DNA of 64,000 bases from Betaproteobacteria bacterium HGW-Betaproteobacteria-16 (GCA_002840835.1 PHCQ01000007.1:1-64000), one strand, 5' to 3'; shown: positions 16,209-25,316, counted from the first letter of the stretch. The notes: generated by a model from the letters alone, not told the origin. Numbers and translations: made by a program.

Positions 16209-17548
16209 GCGCGCGTTGCCCGGCCATTCTGGTGGCGGCTCCGGCGTCTGGCCAGGGCAAGACCACCGTGGCCGCAGCGCTGGCGCGCCTGCATACGCGG
16301 GCCGGGCGACGGGTGCGGGCGTTCAAGTGCGGGCCCGACTTTCTGGATCCGCACTGGCTGGCGCTGGCCACCGGTCACCCGGTGCACAACCTGGACCTGT
16401 GGATGACGGGCGAGAGCGATGCGCGCGAGCGTCTGCATGCCGCTGCTGTTCAAGCCGATCTGATCATTGTGGAAGGGGTCATGGGCCTGTTCGACGGTGA
16501 ACCCAGTGCGGCCGATCTGGCGCAGCGTTTTCAGCTGCCCGTGCTGGCGGTGATCGATGCGTCGGCGATGGCGGGCACCTTTGGCGCGCTGGCTTTCGGC
16601 TTGCAGCACTTTCGCGAGGGCATGCCGTGGGCGGGCGTGCTGGCGAACAGGGTGGCCAGCGAGCGCCATGCGCAGATGCTTGAGTCTGCGTTGAACGGCG
16701 GGTCAGCAGGTGTTGGTTCGGCGTGGCTGGGCGCGGTGATGCGCGACGAACGCTTTGCTTTGCCCGAGCGTCACCTGGGCCTGACCGTGGCCGCCGAATT
16801 GCCGGATGCCATGAACCGGCTGGACGCCGCTGCAGATGCCTTGGCCACCACCAAACTGGGGCAGATGGACTCGGCTGCGCTGTCGCGCTGGACGGTGGAC
16901 TTTGATGCCGCACTGCCTGCACCGCAGGTGGCGCCCCTGCTGCAAGGACGCACCGTGGCGGTGGCACGTGACGCGGCGTTCTGCTTTATCTATCCGGCCA
17001 ATCTGGACACCTTGCAGGTGCTGGGCGCCAGCGTGGTCTTTTTTTCACCACTCGCCAACGAGCCTCTGCCACGCTGCGACGCGGTGTGGTTGCCAGGTGG
17101 CTATCCGGAGCTGCATGGGGCGACCCTGGCGAACAGCCACACCTGCCGCGAGAGCATCGCCGCCCATGTGGCGGCGGGCAAACCGGTGTGGGCCGAATGC
17201 GGCGGCATGATGGTGTTGTTCGATGCGGTGGTGGATGCCCATGGTCATCGTCACGATGGCTGGGGCGTGCTGCCCGGCACTGTGCGCATGCAGAAACGCC
17301 TGGCGGCATTGGGGCCGCACCGGATCGCACTGGCTGCTGGCGAGTTGCGTGGCCACACCTTTCACTACTCTGTGTGCGACACGCCCTTGCAGCCGGTGGC
17401 ACGCACGGCGCCAGCGCGCGTGGGGGCGGTGGCCGACGGCGAGGCGCTTTATGCTCACGGCCCGGTACGGGCCAGCTACTTCCACGCCTGGTTTGCGTCC
17501 AACCCCGCAGCGGCGGCGTCGCTGTTTGTTCAGGAGTCCGTGGTTTGA
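16205..17548 (+). CDS. cobB: Cobyrinate a,c-diamide synthase
   Basis: This 447-residue enzyme (CobB/CbiA) amidates the a and c carboxylates of cobyrinate using ATP and glutamine. The N-terminal dethiobiotin-synthetase-like domain has the P-loop APASGQGKTTVAAAL. A C-terminal class I glutamine amidotransferase domain has the nucleophile Cys in AECGGMMVL and LPGGYPELHG before it. The start is GTG at 16205, in a GTGA overlap with the btuB stop. In alpha/beta-proteobacterial nomenclature it is CobB; it should not be confused with the sirtuin CobB. Confidence 0.93.
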   Translation: MSARCPAILVAAPASGQGKTTVAAALARLHTRAGRRVRAFKCGPDFLDPHWLALATGHPVHNLDLWMTGESDARERLHAAAVQADLIIVEGVMGLFDGEPSAADLAQRFQLPVLAVIDASAMAGTFGALAFGLQHFREGMPWAGVLANRVASERHAQMLESALNGGSAGVGSAWLGAVMRDERFALPERHLGLTVAAELPDAMNRLDAAADALATTKLGQMDSAALSRWTVDFDAALPAPQVAPLLQGRTVAVARDAAFCFIYPANLDTLQVLGASVVFFSPLANEPLPRCDAVWLPGGYPELHGATLANSHTCRESIAAHVAAGKPVWAECGGMMVLFDAVVDAHGHRHDGWGVLPGTVRMQKRLAALGPHRIALAAGELRGHTFHYSVCDTPLQPVARTAPARVGAVADGEALYAHGPVRASYFHAWFASNPAAAASLFVQESVV

Positions 17549-18369
17549 ACAGGCCAGTGTCACTCGGCCCGCAGCGCATCGTCTGCCTGACCGAAGAAAC
17601 CACCGAATGGCTGTACCTGCTGGGGCAGGCGCACCGCATCGTGGGTATCTCCGGCTACACCGTGCGGCCGCGCCGGGCGCGCGACGAGAAGCCCAAGGTG
17701 AGCGCGTTCCTGACGGCCAAGATCGACAAGATTCTGGCGCTGCAGCCGGACTGCGTGTTCGGTTTTTCCGACCTGCAGGCCGACATTGCGGCAGCGCTGG
17801 TGCGCGCGGGGGTGCAGGTGACGGTGTTCAACCAACGCAGCGTGGAAGAGGTTTTTTCCATGCTCTACCAGGTGGCGGCCATGGTCGGGTGTGCAGATGC
17901 AGGGCTGGCTTGGATGGCGGCACGACGTGCGCGACTAGAGGAGATACGCAAGGAGGTGGATGCGATGGTGGCCGCGGGCAAGCGCCGCCCGCGCGTGTTT
18001 TTTGAAGAATGGGACGAGCCGCACATCAGCGGCATCCGCTGGGTGTCTGAACTGCTGGGCGTGGCGGGCGGGGACGACTGTTTCCCCGAACTCGCGGTGC
18101 AGTCGCTGGGCAAGGATCGCATCATTGCGGACGGCGCCGAGATCGTGCGCCGCAACCCCGACATCATCATCGGCTCGTGGTGCGGCAAAAAATTCCGGCC
18201 AGAGAAGGTGGCGGCGCGCGCCGGCTGGCAGGACGTGGCTGCTGTGAAGAATGGGCAACTGTTCGAGATCAAGTCGGCGGACATTTTGCAGCCCGGGCCT
18301 GCGGCCCTCACCGATGGCGTGGAGCAGATGCACAGCATCGTCACCCAGTGGATGAAGACCCATGGCTGA
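17545..18369 (+). CDS. BtuF-like cobalamin-binding protein lacking a signal peptide
   Basis: This 274-residue protein has the class III substrate-binding fold of BtuF/FhuD proteins (RIVCLTEETTEWLYLLGQ, then ALQPDCVFGFSDLQADIA, then a long helix and the second lobe). It has no signal peptide, so it is predicted to be cytosolic. The start is TTG at 17545, forming a TTGA overlap with the cobB stop and served by CAGGAG 8 bases upstream. A separate, exported BtuF is encoded one gene downstream. A cytosolic corrinoid-binding or chaperone role is an inference from fold and location only. Confidence 0.82.
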   Translation: MNRPVSLGPQRIVCLTEETTEWLYLLGQAHRIVGISGYTVRPRRARDEKPKVSAFLTAKIDKILALQPDCVFGFSDLQADIAAALVRAGVQVTVFNQRSVEEVFSMLYQVAAMVGCADAGLAWMAARRARLEEIRKEVDAMVAAGKRRPRVFFEEWDEPHISGIRWVSELLGVAGGDDCFPELAVQSLGKDRIIADGAEIVRRNPDIIIGSWCGKKFRPEKVAARAGWQDVAAVKNGQLFEIKSADILQPGPAALTDGVEQMHSIVTQWMKTHG

Positions 18370-18925
18370 AACGGTCTGCACTGAATTGATTCTGGGCGGT
18401 CAGCGCAGCGGCAAGTCGCGCCGTGCCGAATTGCTCGCGCGGCAGTGGCTGGGTGCTGCAGCTGCACACCGCGCCCTGATGATCGCCACCGGACAGGCGT
18501 GGGACGACGAGATGCGCGACCGCATCGCACGGCACCAGCGCGATCGCGCCGAGCGCGTGCCGGGCATGCGCACGGTGGAAGAACCGCTGGCGCTGGCCGA
18601 GGCTCTGGAGGAGCACAGTGCGCAGCAGACGCTGGTGGTGGTGGACTGCCTCACCCTGTGGCTGACGAACCTGATGATGCCTGCCGAGGGTGCATCTGCC
18701 GATCCCTATGAGCCAACCCAGAGCCTGTGCCGCGCCATCGCCGACGCACCCGGGCCGGTGGTGCTGGTGAGCAACGAGATTGGCCTTGGTGTGATCCCGA
18801 TGGGGCGCGATGTGCGTGACTATGTGGACACACTGGGTGGTTTGAATCAGCGGGTGGCTGCCGTGTGTGCGCGTGTCACCCTGATGGCGGCCGGCCTGCC
18901 GCTGACACTGAAAGGCTCCTCATGA
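18362..18925 (+). CDS. cobU: Adenosylcobinamide kinase / adenosylcobinamide-phosphate guanylyltransferase
   Basis: This 187-residue bifunctional CobU (CobP) phosphorylates adenosylcobinamide and then transfers GMP to give AdoCbi-GDP. The P-loop ILGGQRSGKSRRAELLA starts at residue 10. VVDCLTLWLTNLMM is the Walker B-like segment, and VVLVSNEIGLGVIPMGRDVRDY is the second family signature. The gene overlaps the upstream gene by 8 bases and shares an ATGA with btuF downstream. Confidence 0.94.
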   Translation: MAETVCTELILGGQRSGKSRRAELLARQWLGAAAAHRALMIATGQAWDDEMRDRIARHQRDRAERVPGMRTVEEPLALAEALEEHSAQQTLVVVDCLTLWLTNLMMPAEGASADPYEPTQSLCRAIADAPGPVVLVSNEIGLGVIPMGRDVRDYVDTLGGLNQRVAAVCARVTLMAAGLPLTLKGSS

Positions 18926-19803
18926 AGGCGTTGACTTTTGGCCGGGCGTTGACGGGATGGGCGATGGGCCTGTTTTGGGCGCTGGCCGCTCAGGCCGCTG
19001 GTTTGCAGGTCACGGACGATCGTGGCGTGACCGTGGAGCTGGCCAGGTCGCCCCAGCGCATCGTTTCGCTGCTGCCCTCGCTCACCGAAACGGTGTGCGA
19101 GCTGGGCCAGTGCCACCGGCTGGTGGGCGTGGACCGCTATTCGAACTATCCGGCTTCCGTGCAAGCCCTGCCAAAGACAGGGGGCGGCATCGATCCCAAC
19201 ATTGAAGCCATCGTGGCGCTCAGGCCCGACGTGGTGTTGATGGCCATGTCGTCGCGTGGCGTACAGCGCCTGGAAGCGTTGGGAATCAAGGTGTTGGCGC
19301 TCGAACCCAAACGTTCGACGGATGTGCAGCGCGTCATGGGCACGCTGGGCCGGCTGCTGGAGGTGCCTGATGCCGACCGCCTCTGGCGTGCCATCGACGC
19401 GGGTGTGATGGCGGCGGCGCAGTCGCTGCCGCCCAGCGCTCGCTCGCTGCGTGTGTATTACGAAGTGAGCACCGGAGGCTACGCGGCCGGCGCCGGGTCT
19501 TTCATCGGCGAGATGATGGCGCGCCTGGGCGTACAGAACGTGGTCGATCCTGCACTCGGTCCGTTTCCGCGCATCAATCCCGAATACGTGGTGCGTGCCA
19601 ACCCGGACCTGATCATGATCGGTTCGCGCAATGTGAGCGGCATGGCGCAGCGCCCCGGCTGGGCCGGCATGCGTGCCTTGCGCGAAGAGAGGGTTTGCGT
19701 GTTCACACCGGAAGAGTCTGATGTGCTGGTGCGCCCCGGTCCGCGAATGGCCGAGGCGGCGCGGATCATGGCGGGCTGCATCGCGGGTAAGGCAGCGCCA
19801 TGA
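18922..19803 (+). CDS. btuF: Periplasmic cobalamin-binding protein BtuF
   Basis: This is a 293-residue ABC transporter substrate-binding protein with a signal peptide (LTGWAMGLFWALAAQAAG). The class III binding fold has the family start ARSPQRIVSLLPSLTETVCELG and IEAIVALRPDVVLMA. It delivers B12 from the periplasm to BtuCD. The ATG at 18922 overlaps cobU by 4 bases; the ORF begins earlier, but only inside cobU. A B repeat separates its stop from btuC. Confidence 0.9.
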   Translation: MKALTFGRALTGWAMGLFWALAAQAAGLQVTDDRGVTVELARSPQRIVSLLPSLTETVCELGQCHRLVGVDRYSNYPASVQALPKTGGGIDPNIEAIVALRPDVVLMAMSSRGVQRLEALGIKVLALEPKRSTDVQRVMGTLGRLLEVPDADRLWRAIDAGVMAAAQSLPPSARSLRVYYEVSTGGYAAGAGSFIGEMMARLGVQNVVDPALGPFPRINPEYVVRANPDLIMIGSRNVSGMAQRPGWAGMRALREERVCVFTPEESDVLVRPGPRMAEAARIMAGCIAGKAAP

Positions 19804-19901
19804 GCGTCGCGCCGGGCCGCTCCCAATCAAGCTCGCACCGCAGCCCGCAGAGTGAAGGTACGCCAGTGATCGCGGCACGGCGCGGGGAGTTGTGCAGGTG
19901 A
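19800..19901 (+). repeat. Family B repeat read as a 33-codon mini-ORF
   Basis: This segment begins GAGCGTCGCGCCGGGCCGCT, continues GCTCGCACCGCAGCCCGCAG, and is homologous to the copy at 20900. An ATG at 19800 overlapping the btuF stop opens a 33-residue frame (SVAPGRSQSSSHRSPQ-type sequence) that ends just past the btuC start. The mini-ORF is probably a by-product of the repeat, but it could keep ribosomes moving to btuC. Confidence 0.55.
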
Positions 19902-20902
19902 ACGGCGTTCGCCACAGCCTTTGGCTCGGGTGCGCCTTGCTGCTGGTGGCGGCCGCCGTGTTGCTGCTGGGCGCGGGTGTGGGCAGCACGGGCTTCGACA
20001 GCGTGCTGAACGCTCGAACCGACCCGGTCGCCTGGCAGATCCTTTGGGACATCCGGCTGCCGCGAACGCTCGGTGCCTGGGTGGCCGGCGCCTTGCTGGG
20101 CCTGGCCGGATCGGTCGCGCAGGGGTTGTTCCGCAACCCGCTGGCCGACCCTTATCTGCTGGGCAGTGCTTCTGGCGCGGCGCTGGGCGTGGCATTGGCG
20201 CTGGCTTTTTTTGGTATGTCGCCATTTGCCACGCAGTGGTTTGTGCGGCTGGGTCTGACGGGGGCGGCCTTTGCCGGTGCGGTGCTGGGTGTGGTGCTCA
20301 CGCTGGCGCTGGCCAAGGGGGTGCAACACACGCTGCGCCTGTTGCTGGCCGGCGTGATCGTGGGTGTGGTGCTGGGCGCGGCGCGCGACCTGGTGACCAT
20401 TGCCGAGCCCGACACCCTGCAGGCCATGCAGGGTTTTGTGCTCGGCAGCACGGGGTTCGTGGGCTGGTCGGCGTGCGGCGTGATGGCGGCGGCCCTGCTG
20501 GGCAGTTTGCTGGTGGCCGCGTCGCTGGGGCGTGTGCTTGATGGCTTGGCGCTGGGTGAGTCGACGGCTCTGAGCCTGGGCCTGCCGCTGGGGGCCGTGC
20601 GTGGCGTGCTGGTGGCGGTGCTGGCACTGGCCACCGGCGCCGCCGTGGCTCAGACCGGGCTGATCGCTTTTGTGGGCTTGGCCTCGCCGCACCTGGTGCG
20701 CTCCATTGTGAAGACCACGCATGGCCGGCTGCTGGTGCTCAGCGCGCTGATGGGCGGGCTGCTGCTGATGGCCGCCGACGTGCTGGCACGCTGGGTGATT
20801 GCGCCGCAGGAGCTGCCCGTGGGTGTGTTGACCGCCGTGCTCGGTGGCAGCTACCTGCTCTGGTTGATGCACAGGCGCCGCCGGCCAGGGGGCGGGCTGT
20901 GA
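19898..20902 (+). CDS. btuC: Cobalamin ABC transporter permease BtuC
   Basis: This is a 334-residue FecCD-family permease with about nine to ten transmembrane helices. Family hallmarks are DIRLPRTLGAWVAGALLGLAG near residue 50, the NPLADPYLLGSASGAALGVA segment, and GLIAFVGLASPHLVR near the ATPase-coupling loop. The GTG at 19898 is chosen over the GTG at 19892 because GGGGAG at 19884-19889 then has 8-base spacing. It forms an importer with BtuF and BtuD encoded on either side. Confidence 0.9.
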   Translation: MNGVRHSLWLGCALLLVAAAVLLLGAGVGSTGFDSVLNARTDPVAWQILWDIRLPRTLGAWVAGALLGLAGSVAQGLFRNPLADPYLLGSASGAALGVALALAFFGMSPFATQWFVRLGLTGAAFAGAVLGVVLTLALAKGVQHTLRLLLAGVIVGVVLGAARDLVTIAEPDTLQAMQGFVLGSTGFVGWSACGVMAAALLGSLLVAASLGRVLDGLALGESTALSLGLPLGAVRGVLVAVLALATGAAVAQTGLIAFVGLASPHLVRSIVKTTHGRLLVLSALMGGLLLMAADVLARWVIAPQELPVGVLTAVLGGSYLLWLMHRRRRPGGGL

Positions 20903-20953
20903 GCGCCGTCCGGCCGCCCGAAGGCGCTCGTACCGCAGTGCGCAGCACGGAGG
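20900..20953 (+). repeat. Family B repeat
   Basis: The sequence GAGCGCCGTCCGGCCGCC ... GCTCGTACCGCAGTGCGCAG ... CACGGAGG fills the btuC-btuD gap. It ends in GGAGG, which serves as the ribosome-binding site of btuD. It is homologous to the segment at 19800. Confidence 0.7.
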
Positions 20954-20960
20954 ATGGCGA

Positions 20961-21722
20961 ATGAAAAACGCTCTGCAAGCCGTCGGTATTGGTGTGGCGC
21001 TGGGCGGAACGCAGGTTTTGCACGGTATTGACCTGAGCCTGGCGGCAGGGCGCTGGACCAGCGTGGTCGGTCCCAACGGCGCCGGCAAGTCCACGCTGCT
21101 CAAGGCGCTCGCGGGCCTGCTGCCGTACACCGGCAACGTGCGCTTGCTGGATCGTCCCCTGGCGCAATGGCGCGGGCGTGAACGCGCGCGCTGTCTGGCG
21201 TGGCTGGGGCAGGGCGAGCAGGGTGCAGACGACCTGAGCGTGTGGGACGTGGCCATGCTGGGCCGCCTGCCGCACCAGCCCTGGCTGGCCCCACCATCAG
21301 TCGCTGACCGCGCCGCCGTGGAACACGCCTTGCGTGCCACCCAGGCCTGGGACTGGCGTGAAAGACCGCTGGGCGCACTGTCAGGCGGGGAGCGGCAGCG
21401 GGTGCTGCTGGCGCGCCTGCTGGCCGTGCAGGCCGACGTGATGCTGATGGACGAACCCCTGGCCAACCTGGATGCGCCACACCAGGCCGACTGGCTGCTG
21501 CTGGTGCGCGAGCTGGTGGCGCAGGGCAAAACGGTGGTGAGTGTGTTGCACGAGATCGGCATGGCCTTGCATGCCGACCAGATGGTGGTGATGGCCCAGG
21601 GCCGCGTGTGCCATCAAGGCAACTGCGACGACCCGGCCACCCATCAGGCGCTGGAGAAGGTGTTTGAGCACCGCATCGCCATCTGCCCGCTGGGAGACCA
21701 GTGGGTGGCGCTGCCTCGTTGA
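20961..21722 (+). CDS. btuD: Cobalamin ABC transporter ATP-binding protein BtuD
   Basis: This 253-residue ABC ATPase has Walker A GPNGAGKSTLLKALAG, the Q-loop region LAWLGQGEQ, the signature LSGGERQRVLLAR, Walker B VMLMDEPLANLD and the switch histidine in VSVLHEIGMAL. It powers B12 import with BtuC and BtuF. The ATG at 20961 has CGGAGG upstream, supplied by the end of a family B repeat. Confidence 0.92.
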   Translation: MKNALQAVGIGVALGGTQVLHGIDLSLAAGRWTSVVGPNGAGKSTLLKALAGLLPYTGNVRLLDRPLAQWRGRERARCLAWLGQGEQGADDLSVWDVAMLGRLPHQPWLAPPSVADRAAVEHALRATQAWDWRERPLGALSGGERQRVLLARLLAVQADVMLMDEPLANLDAPHQADWLLLVRELVAQGKTVVSVLHEIGMALHADQMVVMAQGRVCHQGNCDDPATHQALEKVFEHRIAICPLGDQWVALPR

Positions 21723-21747
21723 ATGATTTTTTGACTGGAGTCCGTTG

Positions 21748-22329
21748 ATGCAGATCGAATCCCCGCCGACCGAAAAACGCTATGAAAAGCCCGAGGGCGA
21801 ACGCCGTGGCCTGGTGATCGTGCACACCGGCGATGGCAAGGGCAAGAGCACAGCGGCCTTTGGCCTGGCGATGCGCGCCTTTGGCCGCACCCATGTGCAC
21901 GGTAAGCGGGTGAAGATTTTTCAGTTCATGAAGGTGCCATCGGCGCGTTTCGGCGAGCACCGCGTGTTCGAAACCCTCGGTGTGCCGATCGAAGGGCTGG
22001 GCGACGGATTCAGCTGGAAGAGCCAGGACCTCGCGCATTCTGCGCAGCTCGCCCGCGATGGTTGGCAAAAAGCGCGCGATGCCATCCTGAGTGGTGAATA
22101 CTTCATGGTCACGCTCGACGAGCTGACCTACCCGCTGATCTACGGTTGGTTGCCGCTGGATGATGTGTTGCAGACGCTGCGCGAACGACCGCGCGATGTG
22201 CATGTGGTCATCACCGGTCGGCGCTGCCCGCCGGAGATCATCGAGCTGGCCGACACCGTGACCGAAATGACTTTGGTGAAACACGCGTTCAAGGCGGGAA
22301 TCCCTGCCCAGCGCGGTATTGAAGATTGA
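21748..22329 (+). CDS. cobO: Cob(I)yrinic acid a,c-diamide adenosyltransferase (CobO/BtuR)
   Basis: This 193-residue CobA/CobO-type ATP:corrinoid adenosyltransferase has the P-loop VHTGDGKGKSTAAFGLAMRA, the substrate-loop segment FQFMKV and the family ends VTLDELTYPLIYGWL and VVITGRRCPPEIIELAD. It attaches the 5'-deoxyadenosyl ligand. ATG at 21748 (an in-frame TTG lies at 21745) follows CTGGAG. It lies between the import genes and bioB. Confidence 0.94.
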   Translation: MQIESPPTEKRYEKPEGERRGLVIVHTGDGKGKSTAAFGLAMRAFGRTHVHGKRVKIFQFMKVPSARFGEHRVFETLGVPIEGLGDGFSWKSQDLAHSAQLARDGWQKARDAILSGEYFMVTLDELTYPLIYGWLPLDDVLQTLRERPRDVHVVITGRRCPPEIIELADTVTEMTLVKHAFKAGIPAQRGIED

Positions 22330-22350
22330 TTCCGTTTCTGAAGGAAGAAC

Positions 22351-23358
22351 ATGAGCACGACAACCCTGAACGAACAACCGGTGCGCCTCGTGCCACGCCC
22401 CACGCCTGCCGCCACCACCGAACGCTGGTCGGTGGAAGAAGTGGCCGAACTTTTTGATCTACCGTTTGCTGATCTGCTGTTTCGTGCACAGACGGTGCAC
22501 CGCGAACACTTCGACCCCAGCGAGGTGGAGCTGGCCACGCTGCTGTCGGTGAAAACCGGTGGCTGCCCTGAAGACTGTGGCTACTGCCCGCAGTCGGTGC
22601 ACTTCGACACCGGCCTGACCGCCGGCAAGCTCATGGGTGTGGATGCCGTGAGGGAAGCTGCACAGCGTGCGAAGCAGGCCGGCGCCACGCGCTTCTGCAT
22701 GGGGGCAGCCTGGCGCGCACCGAAAGACCGTGATGTGGACGCTGTGGCCGAGCTGGTGCGTGCGGTGAAGGAAGAGGGCCTGGAGGCATGCGCCACCCTG
22801 GGCATGTTGAACGAAGGCCATGCCGAGACCCTGCGCGATGCTGGCCTGGACTACTACAACCACAACCTCGACAGCGCCCCTGATTTCTATGGCGAGGTGA
22901 TCACCACCCGCGACTACCAGGACCGGCTCGACACCCTGGAGCGGGTGCGCGGCGCGGGTGTGAAGGTGTGCTGCGGCGGCATCGTGGGCATGGGTGAATC
23001 GCGGCTGCAGCGTGCCGCGCTGGTGGCGCAACTGGCCAACCTAGCGCCTGACTACCCGGAGTCCGTGCCCATCAACCACCTGGTGAAGGTGGCCGGCACG
23101 CCGCTGGCCGAACAGCCCGACCTGGATCCGCTGGAGTTCGTGCGCACCATTGCCGTGGCCCGCATCACCATGCCGCGCGCCCGGGTGCGCCTGTCGGCCG
23201 GGCGCCAGCAGATGAGCGAAGCGGTGCAGGCCTTGTGCTTTCTGGCGGGCGCCAATTCCATCTTCTACGGCGAGAAGCTGCTCACCACCGGCAACCCCGA
23301 CGTGGCAGCCGACATGGGTCTGCTGGCCAAGCTGGGGCTGCAAGCGCGCCGCGCTTGA
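22351..23358 (+). CDS. bioB: Biotin synthase
   Basis: This 335-residue radical-SAM enzyme inserts sulfur into dethiobiotin. The [4Fe-4S] motif [11 protein letters not shown] is at about residue 73. Family motifs [37 protein letters not shown] and RVRLSAGR (with the [2Fe-2S] Arg ligand) are present. The ATG at 22351 follows GAAGGAAG. It sits inside the cobalamin operon without other biotin genes; the gap of about 20 bases on the cobO side and 12 on the cobD side suggests co-transcription. Confidence 0.95.
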   Translation: MSTTTLNEQPVRLVPRPTPAATTERWSVEEVAELFDLPFADLLFRAQTVHREHFDPSEVELATLLSVKTGGCPEDCGYCPQSVHFDTGLTAGKLMGVDAVREAAQRAKQAGATRFCMGAAWRAPKDRDVDAVAELVRAVKEEGLEACATLGMLNEGHAETLRDAGLDYYNHNLDSAPDFYGEVITTRDYQDRLDTLERVRGAGVKVCCGGIVGMGESRLQRAALVAQLANLAPDYPESVPINHLVKVAGTPLAEQPDLDPLEFVRTIAVARITMPRARVRLSAGRQQMSEAVQALCFLAGANSIFYGEKLLTTGNPDVAADMGLLAKLGLQARRA

Positions 23359-23370
23359 TGTCGCGCCCGC

Positions 23371-24342
23371 ATGCCTGAGCTCTGGCCTTCCTCCGTCGCT
23401 GCGCCACTGGCGGTGCTGGTGGCCCTGGCACTGGACCGCGTGCTGGGCGAACCGTCCGCACGCTGGCACCCGGTGGTGGCCATGGGTCACTACCTGTCGT
23501 TCATGGGGCGGCGCATTGCACCGCTCACGGATGCGCTGGACAAGCGACCGCCCATCCGCTTCGCCATGGGCGCGTTGGCGTGGAGCCTGGGCGCGGTGTT
23601 CTGTGTCGCCCTGGCGGGAGCGCTGGCCTGGGCATTGGCGAGTTGGCCTTGGTGGGTTCAGGGGCTGGCGTTGGGCGCGCTGCTCAAACCCATGCTGTCG
23701 TGGCGCATGTTGCGCGACGAAGTGAGCGCCGTGGAAACGGCCCTGGCCGAGTCGCTACCGGCAGGGCGCGAACGCCTGGCCTGGCTGGTCAGTCGAGATG
23801 TGACCCATCTCAGCGAGGCAGAGGTGCGCGAGAGCGCGATCGAGACACTGGCTGAGAACCTGAACGACTCGGTGGTGGCGCCCTTGTTCTGGTTCGCTGT
23901 GGCAGGCCTGCCCGGCGCCGCGCTCTACCGATTTGCCAACACCGCGGACGCCATGTGGGGTTACCAGGGCGAGCGCAATGGGCGCGACTGGACCTGGGCC
24001 GGCAAATGGGCGGCACGGACTGACGATGTGTTGTCCTGGTTGCCGGCCCGCATCACGGCGGCGCTGTTGGCGGTGCCGGGTGGCTGGCAGCGCTTGCGCG
24101 CCTTGTCTGGCCAAGCGGGGGTGACACCCTCGCCCAACGGTGGGTGGCCCATGGCCGCCATGGCCCTGGCCCTGAATGTGCGGCTGGCCAAGCCGGGCGT
24201 TTACACCTTGCACCCGACGGGCCGCAGCCCGACACTGGCTGACACGGCCCAAGCGCTGCGCTTCAGTGCCCGCGTGGTTGGGGGGCTGGCCGCGTTCGCC
24301 TTTGTTGCGGCACTGTTCATTGGTTGGAGAAACTATTCATGA
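23371..24342 (+). CDS. cobD: Adenosylcobinamide-phosphate synthase (CobD/CbiB)
   Basis: This 323-residue integral membrane protein condenses adenosylcobyric acid with aminopropanol phosphate to give adenosylcobinamide phosphate. Family signatures are LDRVLGEPSARWHPVVAMG near the N-terminus, SRDVTHLSEAEVRESAIET, NLNDSVVAPLFWFAVAGLPG, and NTADAMWGYQGERN. About four hydrophobic segments are visible. The ATG at 23371 has an adjacent weak site; the stop overlaps the next ATG (ATGA). The name follows the Pseudomonas scheme; CbiB is the enteric name. Confidence 0.93.
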   Translation: MPELWPSSVAAPLAVLVALALDRVLGEPSARWHPVVAMGHYLSFMGRRIAPLTDALDKRPPIRFAMGALAWSLGAVFCVALAGALAWALASWPWWVQGLALGALLKPMLSWRMLRDEVSAVETALAESLPAGRERLAWLVSRDVTHLSEAEVRESAIETLAENLNDSVVAPLFWFAVAGLPGAALYRFANTADAMWGYQGERNGRDWTWAGKWAARTDDVLSWLPARITAALLAVPGGWQRLRALSGQAGVTPSPNGGWPMAAMALALNVRLAKPGVYTLHPTGRSPTLADTAQALRFSARVVGGLAAFAFVAALFIGWRNYS

Positions 24343-25316
24343 AGCGTGAACACGGCGGAACGGATGCCCACGGCGTGCCCCAGTGGGACTTCTCCACCAA
24401 CGCCAACGCTTGTGGCCCGTGCCCGGTGGCACTTGATGCCATGCAGCGCGCCGACGCTGCCCACTATCCAGACCCGCACTACACGGCTGTGAAAGAAGCG
24501 CTGGCCAGGTTCCATCAGGTGGACGTTCGCCGCATCGTGGTGGGTACCAGCGCCAGCGAACTGATTTCACGCATCACCGCCTGTGCCTTTCGGGCGGGCG
24601 CGCGCCGTTTCTGGCAACCGGCGCTGGCTTACGGCGACTATGCGCTCGCGGCGCAAGCCTGGCGCCTGCAGCAGATTGACTGCCCGGTGCAGGCCGATCT
24701 GATCTGGCTGTGTGAGCCCTCCAGTCCGCTGGGGGCGGCCGAGGTGCAGTGCCTTCAGGGTACCGGGCAGGGCAGCGTGGTGGTGGTGGACCGGGCGTAC
24801 GAACCGCTGCGGCTGACTGGTGAGTCCAGCCTTTCACGAGCTGAACTGGACGCGATCTGGCAACTCTGGTCGCCCAACAAGGCGATGGGTCTGACCGGTG
24901 TGCGTGGCGCGTATGTCATTGCACCCTTGCATGGCGCGACGCTGGCGCAAGAACTTGAAGACATGGCAGCCTCGTGGCCACTGGGGGCACACGGCGTGGC
25001 CCTGTTGCAAGCCTGGGTGAGCGTCGAGGCCCAGCAGTGGCTGATCTGGAGCCGTCATCGGCTCAGCATCTGGAAGCAGCAACAACTGGCCTTGCTGGAC
25101 CAACTGGGCTGGGAATGCCTGCCCAGCGTGACCAACTATTTCTGTGCCACTGCACCCACGCCCGTTGACGAAGACACCTTGCGAGACCATGGCGTGAAGC
25201 TGCGCAACACCCGGTCGCTGGGCCTGCCCGGCTACTGGCGCCTGAGCGTGCAGTCACCCGAGGCGCAAGGTGCATTGCGGGCCGCCTTGATGCACCGGAA
25301 GGAGCGTGTCACATGA
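24339..25316 (+). CDS. cobC: Threonine-phosphate decarboxylase-like PLP enzyme (CobC)
   Basis: This 325-residue class I/II aminotransferase-fold protein is predicted to make (R)-1-amino-2-propanol phosphate for the nucleotide loop. The N-terminus (FSTNANACGPCP ... YPDPHYTAVKEALA) and the PLP-lysine region (LWSPNKAMGLTGVRGAYV) match the CobC/CobD decarboxylase subgroup. At 325 residues it is slightly short for the fold. The ATG at 24339 overlaps the cobD stop and has GGAGAA upstream. Its position between cbiB and cobQ supports the role. Confidence 0.87.
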   Translation: MKREHGGTDAHGVPQWDFSTNANACGPCPVALDAMQRADAAHYPDPHYTAVKEALARFHQVDVRRIVVGTSASELISRITACAFRAGARRFWQPALAYGDYALAAQAWRLQQIDCPVQADLIWLCEPSSPLGAAEVQCLQGTGQGSVVVVDRAYEPLRLTGESSLSRAELDAIWQLWSPNKAMGLTGVRGAYVIAPLHGATLAQELEDMAASWPLGAHGVALLQAWVSVEAQQWLIWSRHRLSIWKQQQLALLDQLGWECLPSVTNYFCATAPTPVDEDTLRDHGVKLRNTRSLGLPGYWRLSVQSPEAQGALRAALMHRKERVT

